Assembly (NCBI GenBank): GCA_029891345.1
Contig: CM057009.1
Coordinates: 233,607,178-233,671,177, forward strand
Reading direction: 5' to 3'
Length of the DNA: 64,000 bases
Source: Dryococelus australis
Taxonomy: Eukaryota; Arthropoda; Insecta; Phasmatodea; Phasmatidae
The position numbers and the translations under genes were made by a program. Numbering within the stretch: the first letter of the stretch is position 1; the number at the start of each line of letters is the position of its first letter. A model generated the notes under the pieces. That model saw only the letters and a list, made by a program, of their open reading frames with translations. It had not been told where the DNA came from and made no database searches. Positions 1-11,893 of the stretch are shown here, one piece after another.

Positions 1-1000
1 AGGGAAATGCAATACTAGTGACTTATGTTAGGCTGTCTGATGATACTTATCTTTATGTGGAAACACTAGTATAATGGCCTTTCTTTTGATCATATACATA
101 GCATTTTACATAAGCATTACAAAATAAATCATAAAATAGATACTCAAATGCTAAATGTTACAGAGCACCATTAATTTATTTAGTGAGAAAAGAGAGAAAA
201 CCATTACACAACTCAACCTTTATCAAATTTAGTCTATACAAGGTGCACTACTACTTAATGAAAACCATATTATGTACATATTACTATTTTTATTAATTAG
301 TACATTATCACATAACATGGTAAAGATTATATGGTTTGCCTTACTGTTGCTAGTGAAGCAATGTGCTAGAACCATATTATAGTCACTGCAGATTCAATGT
401 CACAAAATACACTTGCGGTTTGCTGCTTGGCTAGGATCAGATGTAGATTTTACAAGTTTTTGCAAGAGACTGCTTACAAGCTTCCCCTATAGTGACAAAT
501 ATGGGTTGATAAACATCAAAGTTCAGATCACGATAAAAATTAGATTTCACTGCCCTGGGTCAGCAAAAATTATGAACTGTCACCTAATTGGGCACAGACA
601 TGCCCACTGTAAAGTTCACAATGTGTAGAAAGTCATCACTATTATAAGTGACATATGCTCTAACGACAATGTCATGTTCTACAATTTAATGCTCCAATAA
701 TATTTATTGAGCATTTTTCAGGTCTCTGGATACAGTTCATGCTCCCAGACATTGTACTGATTCTATACTAACTGAAAATTACTTGTGACCCTGTCTATAT
801 TTCAGTCAAGGATAGTAATTCATGTAATATTTGAAAGGTCGTGGCAATGACAACTTGTTTGTATTTCATATATTTTCGTGTTTCCTAATTTGTTATTTTT
901 CTTTCCTCATTTCATCAGTAGTAACAGACGTCATCAACAACAGACATCATTGGTGAAACGAGGAAAATAACAGAGGTCATTTTGAGCTGACGTGACCGAC
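1..1000. other. AT-rich DNA, no gene recognised
   Basis: Both strands are stop-rich. The short open stretches have no recognisable motif or splice context. I see no transposon termini here. Confidence 0.5.
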
Positions 1001-1029
1001 TGCTCAAAAACAATATGTTTTCAATGAGG

Positions 1030-1440
1030 AAACATTCTACCAATATATAGCAAAGCGCGACCTTTCTTGGGTATCACAATAGTTTGTCGCAGCACAATTG
1101 TTTGTCGGTTGTCGTCGGACAACCTGCAACGTGTGTTCACGTTACTTGCACCGACCAGCACCCGCGACTTTAACCTTCTTTTGCATTTTGGACATTTCAG
1201 TTCAGATATTTATTAAATTTATTTTCCATCAGTGCGAGGAGTCAATAGGGCTGGGAGAGAAAAGTGACATTCTCTCTCGTCTTCATAACTCGTGAAGTGA
1301 GAAGTTTTTTTTTATGAAGGCTGCAATTCTGTCTTTTTTTTTTTTATTTGTTCGTCAGCTGCGAGTGTCAATAGTTTGTTTAGCCGAGACAATAAATCTC
1401 CGGTAAACAATTAACTTCTTTTACTTATTGCAATCCTGGT
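1030..1440 (+). promoter_or_regulatory. LTR-like promoter / polyA block
   Basis: A TATA-like element (atatatag near 1042) is followed by a pyrimidine-rich leader. An AATAAA lies near 1389, and a TGG-starting stretch (tggtatcaac) follows near 1437, where a tRNA primer-binding site would sit if this were a 5' LTR. No second copy of the block was seen, so a solo LTR is possible. An ordinary promoter or chance is equally open. Boundaries are not defined. Confidence 0.25.
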
Positions 1441-2017
1441 ATCAACAAACTTTCATTATTATATAGTAAAAGTCTCCAACACATGCTGAGCTATTTCATT
1501 GGTGTTTACTGAGAACTACGAGAGGAGAGAAACCTATTACAACTCTCACCATGTTTGGTTAGGATGACATGAAACGTGTGAAGTGGAACAAAAAAAGTAT
1601 TAATTTTTAACAATAATGCACACTGCAAATGCCAAAGCAACTAAAAAAGTGTGTACAAACCCAAAGCAAAATAGTCATATTTAATCACACAAATTCAATA
1701 AATAATTTTCAAAAAAGTAATGTGATCAATTTCAGTAACAAAATATGGGCCTAGATAACTTGAGTTGCACCATTAACAAAGCAACAAATTATGGACACAT
1801 TAACTTTGTGCATACATTACTATAGTCCATTCATGTTTACTTCCTGGAGCTTTATTGCTAAAGTTCTACTGTCATGCTACAGTATTCCTCTGCCTCATGC
1901 AAGGAAAGTTTAATCAAGTCTAATTTTATGATATTTTGAAAGAACAAATTTGATCGTTGTACCTTATCATTATGCAAGCACTGCTGGTACAACAGAATTC
2001 ATTTAGCTCAGGAAATA

Positions 2018-3202
2018 CACTATGACCAAAAAGTAATTGGGCACCTGTCCACAATGTTTGCTCGGTGGTTGTCATCTTGTTAGAATTTCATAGGGCCACC
2101 TCTTGCGGCTATAACAGCAGCCACCCTGTCTGGTGCTCTCTGCAAGTGTTTGCAGGACATCCACGGGAATTTGTCGCCATTCCTCTTGCAACCATTCCAT
2201 GAGTTGAGCAATAGATTTTGTCCGTGCCTGACGAGCCCTCACCTGGCGATCCAGTTCATTCCAAATATGCTCTATAGGGTGGAGGTCAGGGCTCTGGGCA
2301 GGCCAGTCCAATCGGCGAACATTGTTGTTGGCGTAACACTGCATAGTAGCCCTTGAAACATGGCATCTGGCATTGTCGTCCTAGAAGTAACACGGGTCCA
2401 TTCCATAAAAATGCCACAATGTTGGGAGAATTGCATTATCCAAAATGTTATAATAGGCCTCTGTGTTTATGTTACCATGGACAAACATCAGCGATCCTAC
2501 GCCAAAGGCCATGAAACAGCCCCACACCATCACTCCATCACCACCGAATTTCCTAGTTTGCACTATACACTCCGGCAGAAGCAGTTCCCCGGGTAGACCA
2601 CACCCATACACGTCCATCGGACCGGAATAACATAAACCTCGACTCATCACTCCACAGAACCAATTTCCACTGCTCCACTGTCCAGTTGCGATGGTCCAAA
2701 AACCACCTGAGTCACCAGATTTTATTGCATGTTGTGATATGGGGCTTATGTGCAGCTGCTCTTCCGAAATATCCAAGTCGGTGGGCCTATGTACGCAATG
2801 TTCCAATGGAAACCAGTACTCCTGTTGATGCATGAAACTCCTGTTGAATGTTAGCCATGGGTTGTGCCCTATTTTTCAGGGTTCTGCAATTTCTGTTGGC
2901 CAAGATTGGAGGTCGCCCAAAATGTGCAGCATTAACGCAATGCCCATCAACCTTCCACTTACACAGGACGAATGCGACCGTTGATGTGGGCCTGTTTACC
3001 TTCTGTGCAGTCGGCTGGCTAGACAGCCCACTGAGATGGCAGCCCACAATCACGCCCTTATCGAAGTCCGATAGCTCTGTACCTCGTGCCATCTCGTCAA
3101 CTGATTTTACACCAACCTACAGCATATGGCAGCCACACAAATCAACTGACTTACTGTATTATCTATCTTCATGGGTGCCCAAATAATTCTTAGTCTATAG
3201 TG
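2018..3202 (-). mobile_element. Tc1-like DNA transposon, degenerate
   Basis: A 1185-bp element flanked by TA at 2016-2017 and 3203-3204, as expected for Tc1/mariner insertion. The ends form imperfect inverted repeats of about 28 bp, both starting CACTAT and ending GGGCACC. The inside is a broken transposase read on the minus strand. A shortened relative lies at 22813-23365. Tc1 elements move by cut-and-paste using a DDE transposase that binds the terminal repeats. Frameshifts make this copy inactive. Confidence 0.9.
2072..3092 (-). pseudogene. Tc1 transposase pseudogene (DD34E)
   Basis: Reading from 3092 downward, the N-terminal part starts MARGTELSDFDKG and has the helix-turn-helix DNA-binding character of Tc1 transposases (GRPP linker near residue 60). 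After a frameshift the catalytic core appears. The first aspartate is in WSDESRF, the second in DDNARCHV and the glutamate in HPIEHIWNEL, with 34 residues between the last two, which is the DD34E signature. At least one frameshift and a stop directly before DDNARCHV disable it. About 340 codons in total is the normal family length, so it is decayed rather than truncated. It sits wholly inside the TA-bounded element. Confidence 0.9.
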
Positions 3203-3204
3203 TA

Positions 3205-4115
3205 TTAATGAGTCTACAGATCTCATTATTTTACATAATGTACTGCTATATACACAAATTATGAAGAAGAAAAAAAAATTGAAAGCCCAACTCTAAATGA
3301 TTTTTCTGCTAAATGACACAACTTCTACGGGAATAACCGAGCCACCTACATTTTTCTATTTCATACGCTTCAGCTCTGTTTTATCTGCAACAAATGCACT
3401 GCAACGAGCATTGTGATCATTTTCTCTTTTCAATGGCATTTTCTTCTAACAAAGTAGATACACTCCACTACATGTTAAAGGATTTGCTCTCGCATAATAG
3501 TTGTGATCATGATCAACACTTTTGACAACTGGATCACTGTATTCGAAGCTGAGAAAGGAATTATATAACATTTTATTTTTGCACTGTGTGCATTCAGGAT
3601 TTGGTTCAATACTATGCACCCAGTATGAGTATTGGAAAAGTGCATACTAAGTTCTGTCTTAAAACAGTAACCAGAATTTTTAATAAATCCTCTCTGATTC
3701 AGTTATGCACTGCTTAAAGGTGGTTACAAATCGTTATTAATATTAAACCTTTTGTTTTAAAACTGTTACAACAATAGCCCTCTCCCTTGGTATGATTTCC
3801 TGTAGGTCATAACTATTACAAAATATCCATAGTTTATGGGGCTATATACATTATATAATATTGTAAACCTAGAAAATTGTGCTCATCAAAACAATTTTAG
3901 CAAATATATTTTTAACAGTAAAAATTACCTCGGACTGGGTTTAACAGGTTGGTAATGTAGGTACCTACAAAGCTCCTACCTCCTAATTTCTATTGAAAAC
4001 TTAATCCACAATGTACACATTCACCTTAATAATACTGGAAATTGACTACTCTGTGCTGACCATGGTTTAGCGACAAGACGTAGTTTGCAAAACTCACTCG
4101 TCTTGTGCTTTCATT
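3205..4115. other. AT-rich spacer
   Basis: No open frame with recognisable motifs and no repeat termini were seen between the Tc1 element and the THAP remnant. Confidence 0.5.
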
Positions 4116-4552
4116 TTAACATTTTTCAGCTTTAAATGTGAGAAAATTGAACGCTGATGGCACTATATCTTGATCAACATTTTCTTCCATCACCGAAAAC
4201 ACATTCGTCAAAACAATCCTGGGTAAAGTGGTTCGAGCAAACCTGGATGGTGTGAAATCTTTGCACCTGAGAGCTACAGTCCACTTCTTTCTCAATTCTT
4301 CATCCACCAAAAAAACTAAAAAGAAAAAATTTTTGTAATGGGGAAAGGTTAACCTTAAAAGAAATTTAAGACGTAAATTTAAGCAAAGTAATGTTTTACC
4401 AACACGTCAGTCTAACATCAACAATCATTTTATTAAATGTGTAAATAAAAATATCTGCAATAAAATTTATAAATAATCATACCTGAGAGATGTCCAAAGA
4501 TGTTTCTTTCACTGACTTTTCATTGTAGCCATAAGTAACACATTTCTGGATA
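4116..4552 (-). pseudogene. THAP-domain remnant, two exons
   Basis: On the minus strand, a first segment (about 4552 to 4490) reads KCVTYGYNEKSVKETS and ends at a GTATGA donor. A T-rich tract ending in AG near 4325 leads into a second segment containing KKWTVALRCKDFTPS, then in another frame SNHFTQDCFDE, then DIVPSAFNF. This order matches a THAP zinc finger: Cys-x-Cys start, basic W-x3-L-R block, C-S-x-H-F block, and a VPS-x-F end. The second N-terminal Cys is Tyr and the HF block is out of frame, so zinc binding should be lost. THAP domains occur in P-element-type transposases and in host regulators, and I cannot tell which source this is. The assignment rests on motif order only. Confidence 0.55.
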
Positions 4553-4625
4553 ATTTTTTTAAAGAATTACACCGTATTCCTATACCATTACATTCAAAAC
4601 GCACCATATATTTGTGTGCATGTGT

Positions 4626-4653
4626 GTCTGTCTGTCTCTCTCTCTCTCTGTCG
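4626..4653 (+). repeat. TCTG/TC microsatellite
   Basis: A simple run of tgtctg units followed by tc repeats. It has no coding role. Confidence 0.7.
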
Positions 4654-5108
4654 ATCCTGTCATCATTGGTTTATATAATCATTATGACATCACAATCATA
4701 TACACTTTGAAAAGATAAGTCCAGGGATACATAACACTATACTAGTCTTTAACATTTTTTAATCATAAAAATGTATTAAAATTTAAATAAAAAATATTTT
4801 TTTTTAATGTTATTATATTGACTCCTCAGTGTGACTTTATTGGTGGTGAAGGGGGTCAGTATAGCCCAGTGATGATGTGCACCATAAATGTTGAAGCAAT
4901 AAAACTTGCTTTCATTTTTTTTAATTTGTCTAAAAACCAATATGTAAATAGAAAAAAAGTTATGATATGCTGCGACACTGTCATCATTTATTTTTCCATG
5001 CAAATGAGCAATCACTATTACAGATCAAAGGTGGCAGGCTAATATTTTAAGTTTTTATTAAATTACATTTTTACATAAAATAATTATTTTTATTAAAATA
5101 CTTTTTAG

Positions 5109-5294
5109 GACTACGGGACACTGGGAATGGCCGGTCATGGGATGGGCAGCAGCAAGTGGGGAGATGAACATCCAACAAGGCCACTGGGCGTGACCTTCGT
5201 TTGTGATAGCTTAGCAAGCGAGGAGTCCCCTTCCATCCTCTCTCAGGACCCTATGTGCCCAGATCCTCCATTCCTAACTACTTATACATGCTAA
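5109..5294 (+). CDS. Candidate 3'-terminal coding exon, unknown gene
   Basis: A GC-rich 186-bp island in AT-rich DNA. It follows a T-rich tract ending TTTTTAG at 5108 and stays open in one frame for 61 codons to a TAA at 5292-5294. The frame starts DYGTLGMAGHGMGSSKWGDE and ends PPFLTTYTC; the other frames on both strands contain stops. The acceptor would be phase 0. The composition (Gly, Ser, Pro, Asp; no transposon motifs) suggests a cytoplasmic or disordered C-terminal tail. I do not recognise the protein, and no upstream exon was found in the first 5.1 kb. A chance open frame or a repeat fragment remains possible. Confidence 0.45.
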   Translation, partial: DYGTLGMAGHGMGSSKWGDEHPTRPLGVTFVCDSLASEESPSILSQDPMCPDPPFLTTYTC

Positions 5295-6700
5295 AAATAT
5301 TGTTGTGTAGTTCTATTCATAACAATGAATATATTAAAAATATGTATTTGTAGTTAATGACAATTTTTACCATGCAAAGACTATAAATGCAGTGATATAT
5401 GTTATATACATACACACAGGATGATCGTGAACTTCAAGTACAAACTTTGTAAGATTATTCGTTATGGAAAATGAGGCCGACAACATTATACTATTTACAA
5501 CCTAACGTGATTATTAAGGCAGCGTAACACCCTTGAAAATTGAAAATCACTCTGTATGTACCATAGAGGCCCAAATTTAGGAGTACTGGGTTTAACGAGG
5601 CAGTGGTTTTGTGAGACCTTTCTAAGGAACCATCAAAAATTCATAAGCCAATTGTTGGAAAAGTACAAAAATCCCAGGAAAAATGCAATAAATCGCAATA
5701 AAAACTGATTAAAAATATGTTTGGGAGTCCACAGCGATAAAATACATGGGTTGTAGTGTGCTGCTCATAATTTAGCATGCTGTGAGATTAAAAACTAAAA
5801 AAAATAGATGAAATCTGTTATAAACTGCGGCAGTTGTGATTCGAAATGAGCGTGCCGCTCAGTGCCTGAAGGACACTTGAAAGGACATGGGTAGTAACTG
5901 TTCTACACCACCCCCCCACCCCCTCCTTGTGGCTTCACTAAAATATGTAGTCTCTGCACCTAGCCTAGTTTTCTTGCATGGCCATCGCTGGCATAGCAAC
6001 AATTCAAGCCAATAACCTGGTGAGGGTGTGGTGACTTATGTTTCTGCTGGGGATGAAAGGAAAGGGGAAGATGTGCTAAGGAATGTGAGGCTGAGAATGT
6101 GGCGTGAGCGAGCACTTTGTTTGCCTGTCGTCACATGCCCTAGTGTCAGGCATAAATATAAAAAAAAGGCAACCAACAAGCAACACCTGCTCTACAGCTT
6201 AGCGGGCTACACTATTTCTGCACACTAATAGATTTTCTTGTATAAGCATGATACAGTAGTATATGAAGGAAAGTATATAGTGGATGGAAAAAAAGTGCAT
6301 TTACACTTTTGAGTTCAAGTTAAAAGTAATTAATTATGCGAGATAAGATGGAAAACAAGTTGTCACGAGAAAATATGTTGATCCTGAAAGTGTCATACGG
6401 TGATGTACTAAGAAGAAGAAACTAGACAAGGCGCTGAAAAATAATGTATTCCCCATCCTCAGGTCGTGTTCTAATTTGTTTGGAGTTTTGTTTTTCATAA
6501 TTTTCATTTAGCATTTTGTAAGGTTTAGTGAAAACGTCACAACATTGAACTGTCTAGCACACCATGCTGTTATTATTTTGGTGTTACCATCATTCCATAA
6601 TTAAACGTCCTCAAAGTCTTAAAATAAATAAATTAAATCCAAAAGTTGTTAGAGGATCCTTAATAATTTTAAATCAACAAAGTAAAATCAATATTATAAG
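5295..6700. other. AT-rich DNA, no gene recognised
   Basis: If 5109-5294 is a terminal exon, the first few hundred bases here would be its 3' UTR. A C-run (ccccccacccc) lies near 5911-5925. Nothing else could be supported. Confidence 0.4.
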
Positions 6701-7090
6701 TTAACAAGTAGGGATGGGGATAATCCAGATTTTCCTGAAATCCTAACTTACTGTTGAATCCATGTTTGAAATTACATAATCCCAAATCCAAACCTGAATC
6801 TCTGATTCTATGATTTTCCATATAATATTTTTGCACCATAAAACAAACACTAGGCTTTTGTGGCACTTTTTGCTGTGCATTTACTAAAAAGTACGGGGCG
6901 ATTTTGTGGTAAATTACTGCATTTACCGTATGTGTAAATATTGATGAATATAATGTTTTGTATATCCTTTGTGAAATAACATTTAGTTTGACAATTTTGT
7001 GTCGCTCTAATACAGTAAAACCTTCATAATTTGAATTGTTTGGGACTGAAACGAAAAAATTACACTTTGTGTTATTTACGTAGTACTAGC

Positions 7091-7112
7091 TTTTTTTTTT
7101 TTTTTTTTTTTT
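7091..7112 (+). repeat. Poly-T tract
   Basis: An uninterrupted run of about 22 T inside the hAT-type element. Confidence 0.8.
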
Positions 7113-7240
7113 CCCAGAAATAAGGCCGGCTTAAAGGCACCACTGGTACATGGGTCAGACAGTACTTGAGTCATTTATGCATGCTGATGTATTTGGGTGG
7201 TTGCTGGCAGCAAGATAAGTGCTAGTGCACCCTTCTGTTT

Positions 7241-7430
7241 CCCAACATCAACCTTCCCCCCCCCCCCCCCACCACTCCATAACCCATCATACTTCTCTCC
7301 CCCACACCCCTCCATATCCCGTCATATTTCTCTCCCCCACACCCCTCCGTTTCCCAATGACAGTTTTCTCTCTCACACAGTCCTCCATTTCCACTACTAA
7401 CCTTCTCTAACCCACACCCCTCTTTCATAA
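7241..7430 (+). repeat. Pyrimidine-rich minisatellite, 35-bp unit
   Basis: About five head-to-tail units of roughly 35 bp, each with a cccatcat-type start, a ctctcccccacacccc core and a tcc end. The first unit contains a C15 run. The later units are more diverged. Long pyrimidine open frames on the + strand and Gly-rich ones on the - strand are by-products of the repeat. Confidence 0.75.
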
Positions 7431-8286
7431 CACCACCAGATGTCAAGCAATTCCCTTTCCCCTGTTGCTTTGAGACCATTATACCCGTCAGTGGGATAGC
7501 TCTGTCCCAGGATACAATACAACCCCCCTCCTCCAGAACCATTGTAAATGGCATCTCACTCCTGCACTCCGGAAAAAAAAAGAAAGGGATGAGGACAGCT
7601 TTGAAACTACATACTGGGAAACAACCCTATACAGTATCCCTGTTCGGCCTTTCTTTCTCCATTGTCGCCCGCCTCAGACACACTCCCCTGACTGCTGTGT
7701 TAGACTTTGTTTCTTGCACTCCCATTATTTTTAATGTAAAATAAAAAATAAAACCGAAGTGCCATACAAATATTATTTGTTTGACAGGAAATTCTGTATC
7801 CCTCCTTCTTTCTTTTATTCGAGAAACGTAAGTAAAGGTCATGCTGTAAAAAAAAAGAGAGGGATAAATGAGGTGGAAAAAAGCAGACAGACAGCAGGAG
7901 TTCTTTATATGTGGACTTGGGGGATTGCAGCTTGGTTGCTTCTCCGTACCACCCACCCGCGGCCTGCTACTGACACGTCTGTCGGCAAGGTAGTCACGTG
8001 CGGCAGAATGCTTCACCGCCTAATACACATACGTAAGCGGCCGGCCGCTTGAGGTGCTCCTTTTGTTACACAAGAATTTAATTACTACAGCAAATATAAA
8101 TAATTTAAATTTTATGTACACTTTGGGGAAACTTTACTTTGAATTACATATTATGTGGAGTTTTTAATTAACCAAAGAAAAAAATCTCTGCATGAATCTT
8201 ATATCAAATCAACTGAATCTATGAATCCCTAAGATTCTGTGGATTCGGTAGATATTAGATTCGGTCGCCTCATCCCTACTAACAAA

Positions 8287-9364
8287 ACATTTTCTTATGA
8301 GGAAATATATATTTCAATAATATTTAAGCAACTTGCTTTGTGAAATTATTATTGTTAGTACAATAAACATTTGTGTATTCCAATAACATTGCTTATACAT
8401 GTATTTAAACATTTCAAAAAGGCAAAATATTATGGCTGTGTTTTAGTCATTTCTATTTTGTAACTTTTCAGCTTCGAAGCGGACAAAACGTAAAATGCAA
8501 TTATAAAAATGGGTCACGTGATCATTTTGTTAACAAAAAAAGTACCAATTAGAACAGAGCCTCATTCTCCCCTGTTTCTTTATGACAGGCGTAACCTTGA
8601 TCTACTCTGCCAACCTTGCTCCTGCCACCATAGCACCCCTTTTGTTTTAGTTTCTGCACTTCTCTTTCTCACTTCCTCCCAAACGAGGGGTGAGGGGCAA
8701 CTTTTCCACCCCTTGTGACAAACACAAACATGCAGCAAAAAAAAAACCTTGGTAGAGAGAGTTCATCCTCTGCCTGGAACATACTGCATTTGAGTAGTTC
8801 TTGATTTGATGCTGGTTCGCCCTTCATCACTCAAGTGATACGCTGTCACTTGGGGAAGAGCACGGAAAGCTATAACACAGGTTTGAGTTGTCCCCCAACA
8901 GCTGCTTTATATCAAGCTTGTAATCTATAATCTTGTTTGGAAGATCTCTGCCTATTGAATTAAAATAATATTTCATTAATACATTGTGTAATATTCCCTC
9001 AAGAAGCTTCTGGAAATGTACTTTGCACATGTTAAAGTGACTTGGGGCCCGAAGTTTACATTATTTTGGAACAAGGCGAGTTTGTATAATCCCTCTGGGG
9101 TATATGCAGTTCGGAAGACGTCTATTAAAATTAATTAATATTTGTTTTTAAAAACGTAATATTTTTGCTATTAGAGACAATATAACATGAAAAATGGTAT
9201 TTTAATTCAATTTATTGTGGTTTTGAGGGGATCAGAATGGGTTGGAAACAAATTTCCGAGGTCAGAGATTTTGCCAGGTCATTCTCAGGCACTGTGAAGT
9301 CTCGTAAATTCAGGTCTGTACTTTGTTATATATGTATATACATGTATTTATTTGTATATACATG
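8287..9364. other. AT-rich DNA, no gene recognised
   Basis: No motif-bearing frame or terminal repeat was identified. Confidence 0.5.
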
Positions 9365-10540
9365 TCCCAGGAAATCGTCAAGCTGAAGCAAGGAGGTAGA
9401 GTACCTCAAGTCCTATCTTAAACACACCCATGTATGTTGAGCAATTGTTGATAGTTTTGTGTTTATGATTTCTTATCTATGTTTTGTGTATAACTTGCTA
9501 TTCAACAATATTGGTATGGTAACATGAATAAGTTTAGTACACCCTTGAATAATTGTTTTAGATTAGCAGACTGAATGGTCAATCTATTGCAATAACATTT
9601 ACATACATCTGTCTCAGCATAATGTTGACAAAAAAATAAAAAGTTCAGAAAGTGTAGTTTTCCCATAACATTTGGTGAACATGTTCTTCACTGACATCAA
9701 ACACTGTCTTATTGTATCAGCTACATACCCTGCACACTTCATTGCGTTGCTCCTATGGCTTCACCCTGAAAATGTGGTGTATATATAAGTACAAGTCCCC
9801 CGAAAATATCCTGTTCAATTTCTTTGTATGGGGGTATTACAAAGTGTTTGTTTACTGAACAAAATATCACAGTTTGGAGAAACTTACAAGAAAACTGGAA
9901 GAAGCGGAAGAAACTATCAAAAAGAATGGAATGTGGTTCTGATGCTCACAAGATCATTTCTTCCTGCAATGTGACATGTGTATTTCACAAGGAGGTCATT
10001 ATATTGAAACCTTGTGATGGTTTTATTTTGTTTTCATCAGTTTTCACTTACTCTCACAGGTTAGAATTTTGAACATACTGCACTTGCATCAAGTTCTTAG
10101 TATGAAGCCATAGTAGCAATGCAATGAAATGTGCAGGGTACGTAGCTGATAGAATGAGACAGATTTTGATACTGGTAAGAAACACATTTACTGTGAACTT
10201 CTTTTTTAAATGTCACCAAATGTTATGGAAAAACTATGCTTTCTGAACTTTTTTGTTTTTTGATTTATTTTTTTACGCCAAGCTAAGACAGATGAACGTA
10301 AATGTTATTGTGCCAGATTGGCCATTCAGTCAGTTAATCTAAAACAAATATGCACGTGTCTACCATAGTAATTCATGTCACCATTTCAATATTTTTCGTC
10401 AAACTGCGAGTTAGGCACAAAACAGAAAAAAATCACAACCCAAAACTATCAACAATTGCTTGACATACATGGGGGTGTTTTGGATAGGCCTTAAGGTCCT
10501 CTACCTCCCTGCTTCATCAACTGGGCCCTATTTACTGGGA
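9365..10540. mobile_element. Large inverted repeat / fold-back element
   Basis: The left arm (9365-9763) and right arm (10102-10540) are reverse complements over about 400 bp with visible substitutions and small indels. Shared landmarks include the outer TCCCAG ends, a ggaggtagag block, caattgttgatagttttg, agttcagaaag and ctatggcttca. The roughly 340-bp spacer holds a TATA-like stretch (gtatatataag) and a short open frame with no known motif. It may be a fold-back transposon or two copies of one element in opposite orientation. Arm divergence says it is not recent. Confidence 0.7.
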
Positions 10541-11890
10541 TACCGTGTAAGCATGTGTGAATGTGTACACATGCATGCATGTGCACGTGTGTGTATGTAT
10601 GTTTGAAAGTATGTATATATAGTACACGCCCGCTTAATCGTGCTTCGCTTAACCGGTTTTCGGCTTATCCGTGCGGCGGTCAGGCGATGCTGTAAAGTGT
10701 GTCGGTTGACAAGCAGTGGTAAGTTACGTCTATCGCTGTGCCGTGTAAGCTGATGTTTATCTCTTTAAACTGTCAGCCTATCACAGAGACCTAAGTGAGA
10801 CATCCATTTCCGTCTATTGAAGTGCATCTGACTCTGACTCATCTCAGGCCGTGTCCCAAATGGCAGATTTTGTTGACAAAATGAATACCGTCAACCGGGT
10901 TGGGTTTGTATACCATGAGGTGGCTTTTGCAAAGTAATAATGGGGTTACATTGTCTCACTGGTCTTTCTAAGTGATCATTCAATGTATATCATACCTCAA
11001 GACAGTCACCCCATTTCGAGGTGACATTGTCCCACTTTTTATGGAAATAAGAGTTTGAGGTTAAGAAGTGTTTATGGTTTTGATATAGGATGTTTTTTAA
11101 TGACGAAATGAGCTAAATAAGAGCCAGAGTCACACCAGTTCATGGTATGTGAGCCGATTTTGTATACAAAAATGGTGATGTTTTTGGTAATTCTGTATTT
11201 CATATTTTCTATCTAGCAGTGGATGTTAGCAAAAATACAAAATGAACACAAGCGCGAATGTTTTATAAAATGAATAATTGATCATAAAATACACTATGCA
11301 GGTTTTAAAAAGCAGGCAACTGTTGTACTTTGTTTATATATTTCGCAACAAATTTTTTTGAAGTTATTGCATTACTTATTATTTTCTTATTAACTCATGC
11401 GAAGCATTCCAATGATGATTGTAAAAATATTTTTCACTGTTAATGTAAAAATGTGTCATCACAAGTGCTAAACAAGTGACTGTCGACAACTTTTGAAGTG
11501 AAACTTCCGAAATGACAAATTACAAAATAATAAATTCGCCATTTCAGTTTCGGAAACTGCCTCAGAATTTACTTTGCCAAATCATGAACAGTAAAAAACA
11601 TTTTTAGCACGTAATTCACAATATAAGCCAGGTCAAATTGTTCTAGATTTGTATTTAGCATACTAATAATAACTTAAAACACAGTAATCTATAAAAATAT
11701 TTTTTTCCTCTCAAAATTTATGTATTGTGGCAGTTACTGCATTCAAAAGGGATTGAATATCAAACACATGGACTGTGAGACAAAACCCTTTATACTGCAA
11801 AGTTTGGCTGAAACATCCTAAAACATGTGTGACTAGGGAAACAGAAATCTCACTAAGGGATAGGACAGAAGACAAACTGAATGATAGATT
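10541..11890. other. AT-rich DNA with TG/ATG-rich stretch and possible pogo-like end
   Basis: 10555-10620 is a degenerate tg/catg repeat. The following block, with cgcttaaccgg and ggcttatccg near 10650-10670, resembles the repetitive end of pogo/Tigger-type transposons, but no matching opposite end was found. The rest has no supported feature. Confidence 0.3.
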
Positions 11891-11893
11891 GAG

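Larger units (their letters stand above)
6709..8278. mobile_element. Non-autonomous hAT-type element
   Basis: A 1570-bp element whose ends read TAGGGATGGGG and, inverted, TAGGGATGAGG. The flanks ttaacaag (6701-6708) and ctaacaaa (8279-8286) agree at 6 of 8 positions, consistent with the 8-bp target duplication of hAT transposons. Both subterminal regions are crowded with GATTC/GAATC motifs (for example near 6770-6820 and 8215-8265), plausible transposase-binding repeats. No transposase is encoded, so it would depend on a partner in trans. Internal DNA includes a poly-T tract, a pyrimidine minisatellite and a GC-rich patch near 7930-8050. Confidence 0.7.

Noticed and set aside
7222-7554. 110-codon Gly-rich minus frame and two Pro-rich plus frames
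   Set aside because: By-products of the pyrimidine minisatellite; no splice or start context.
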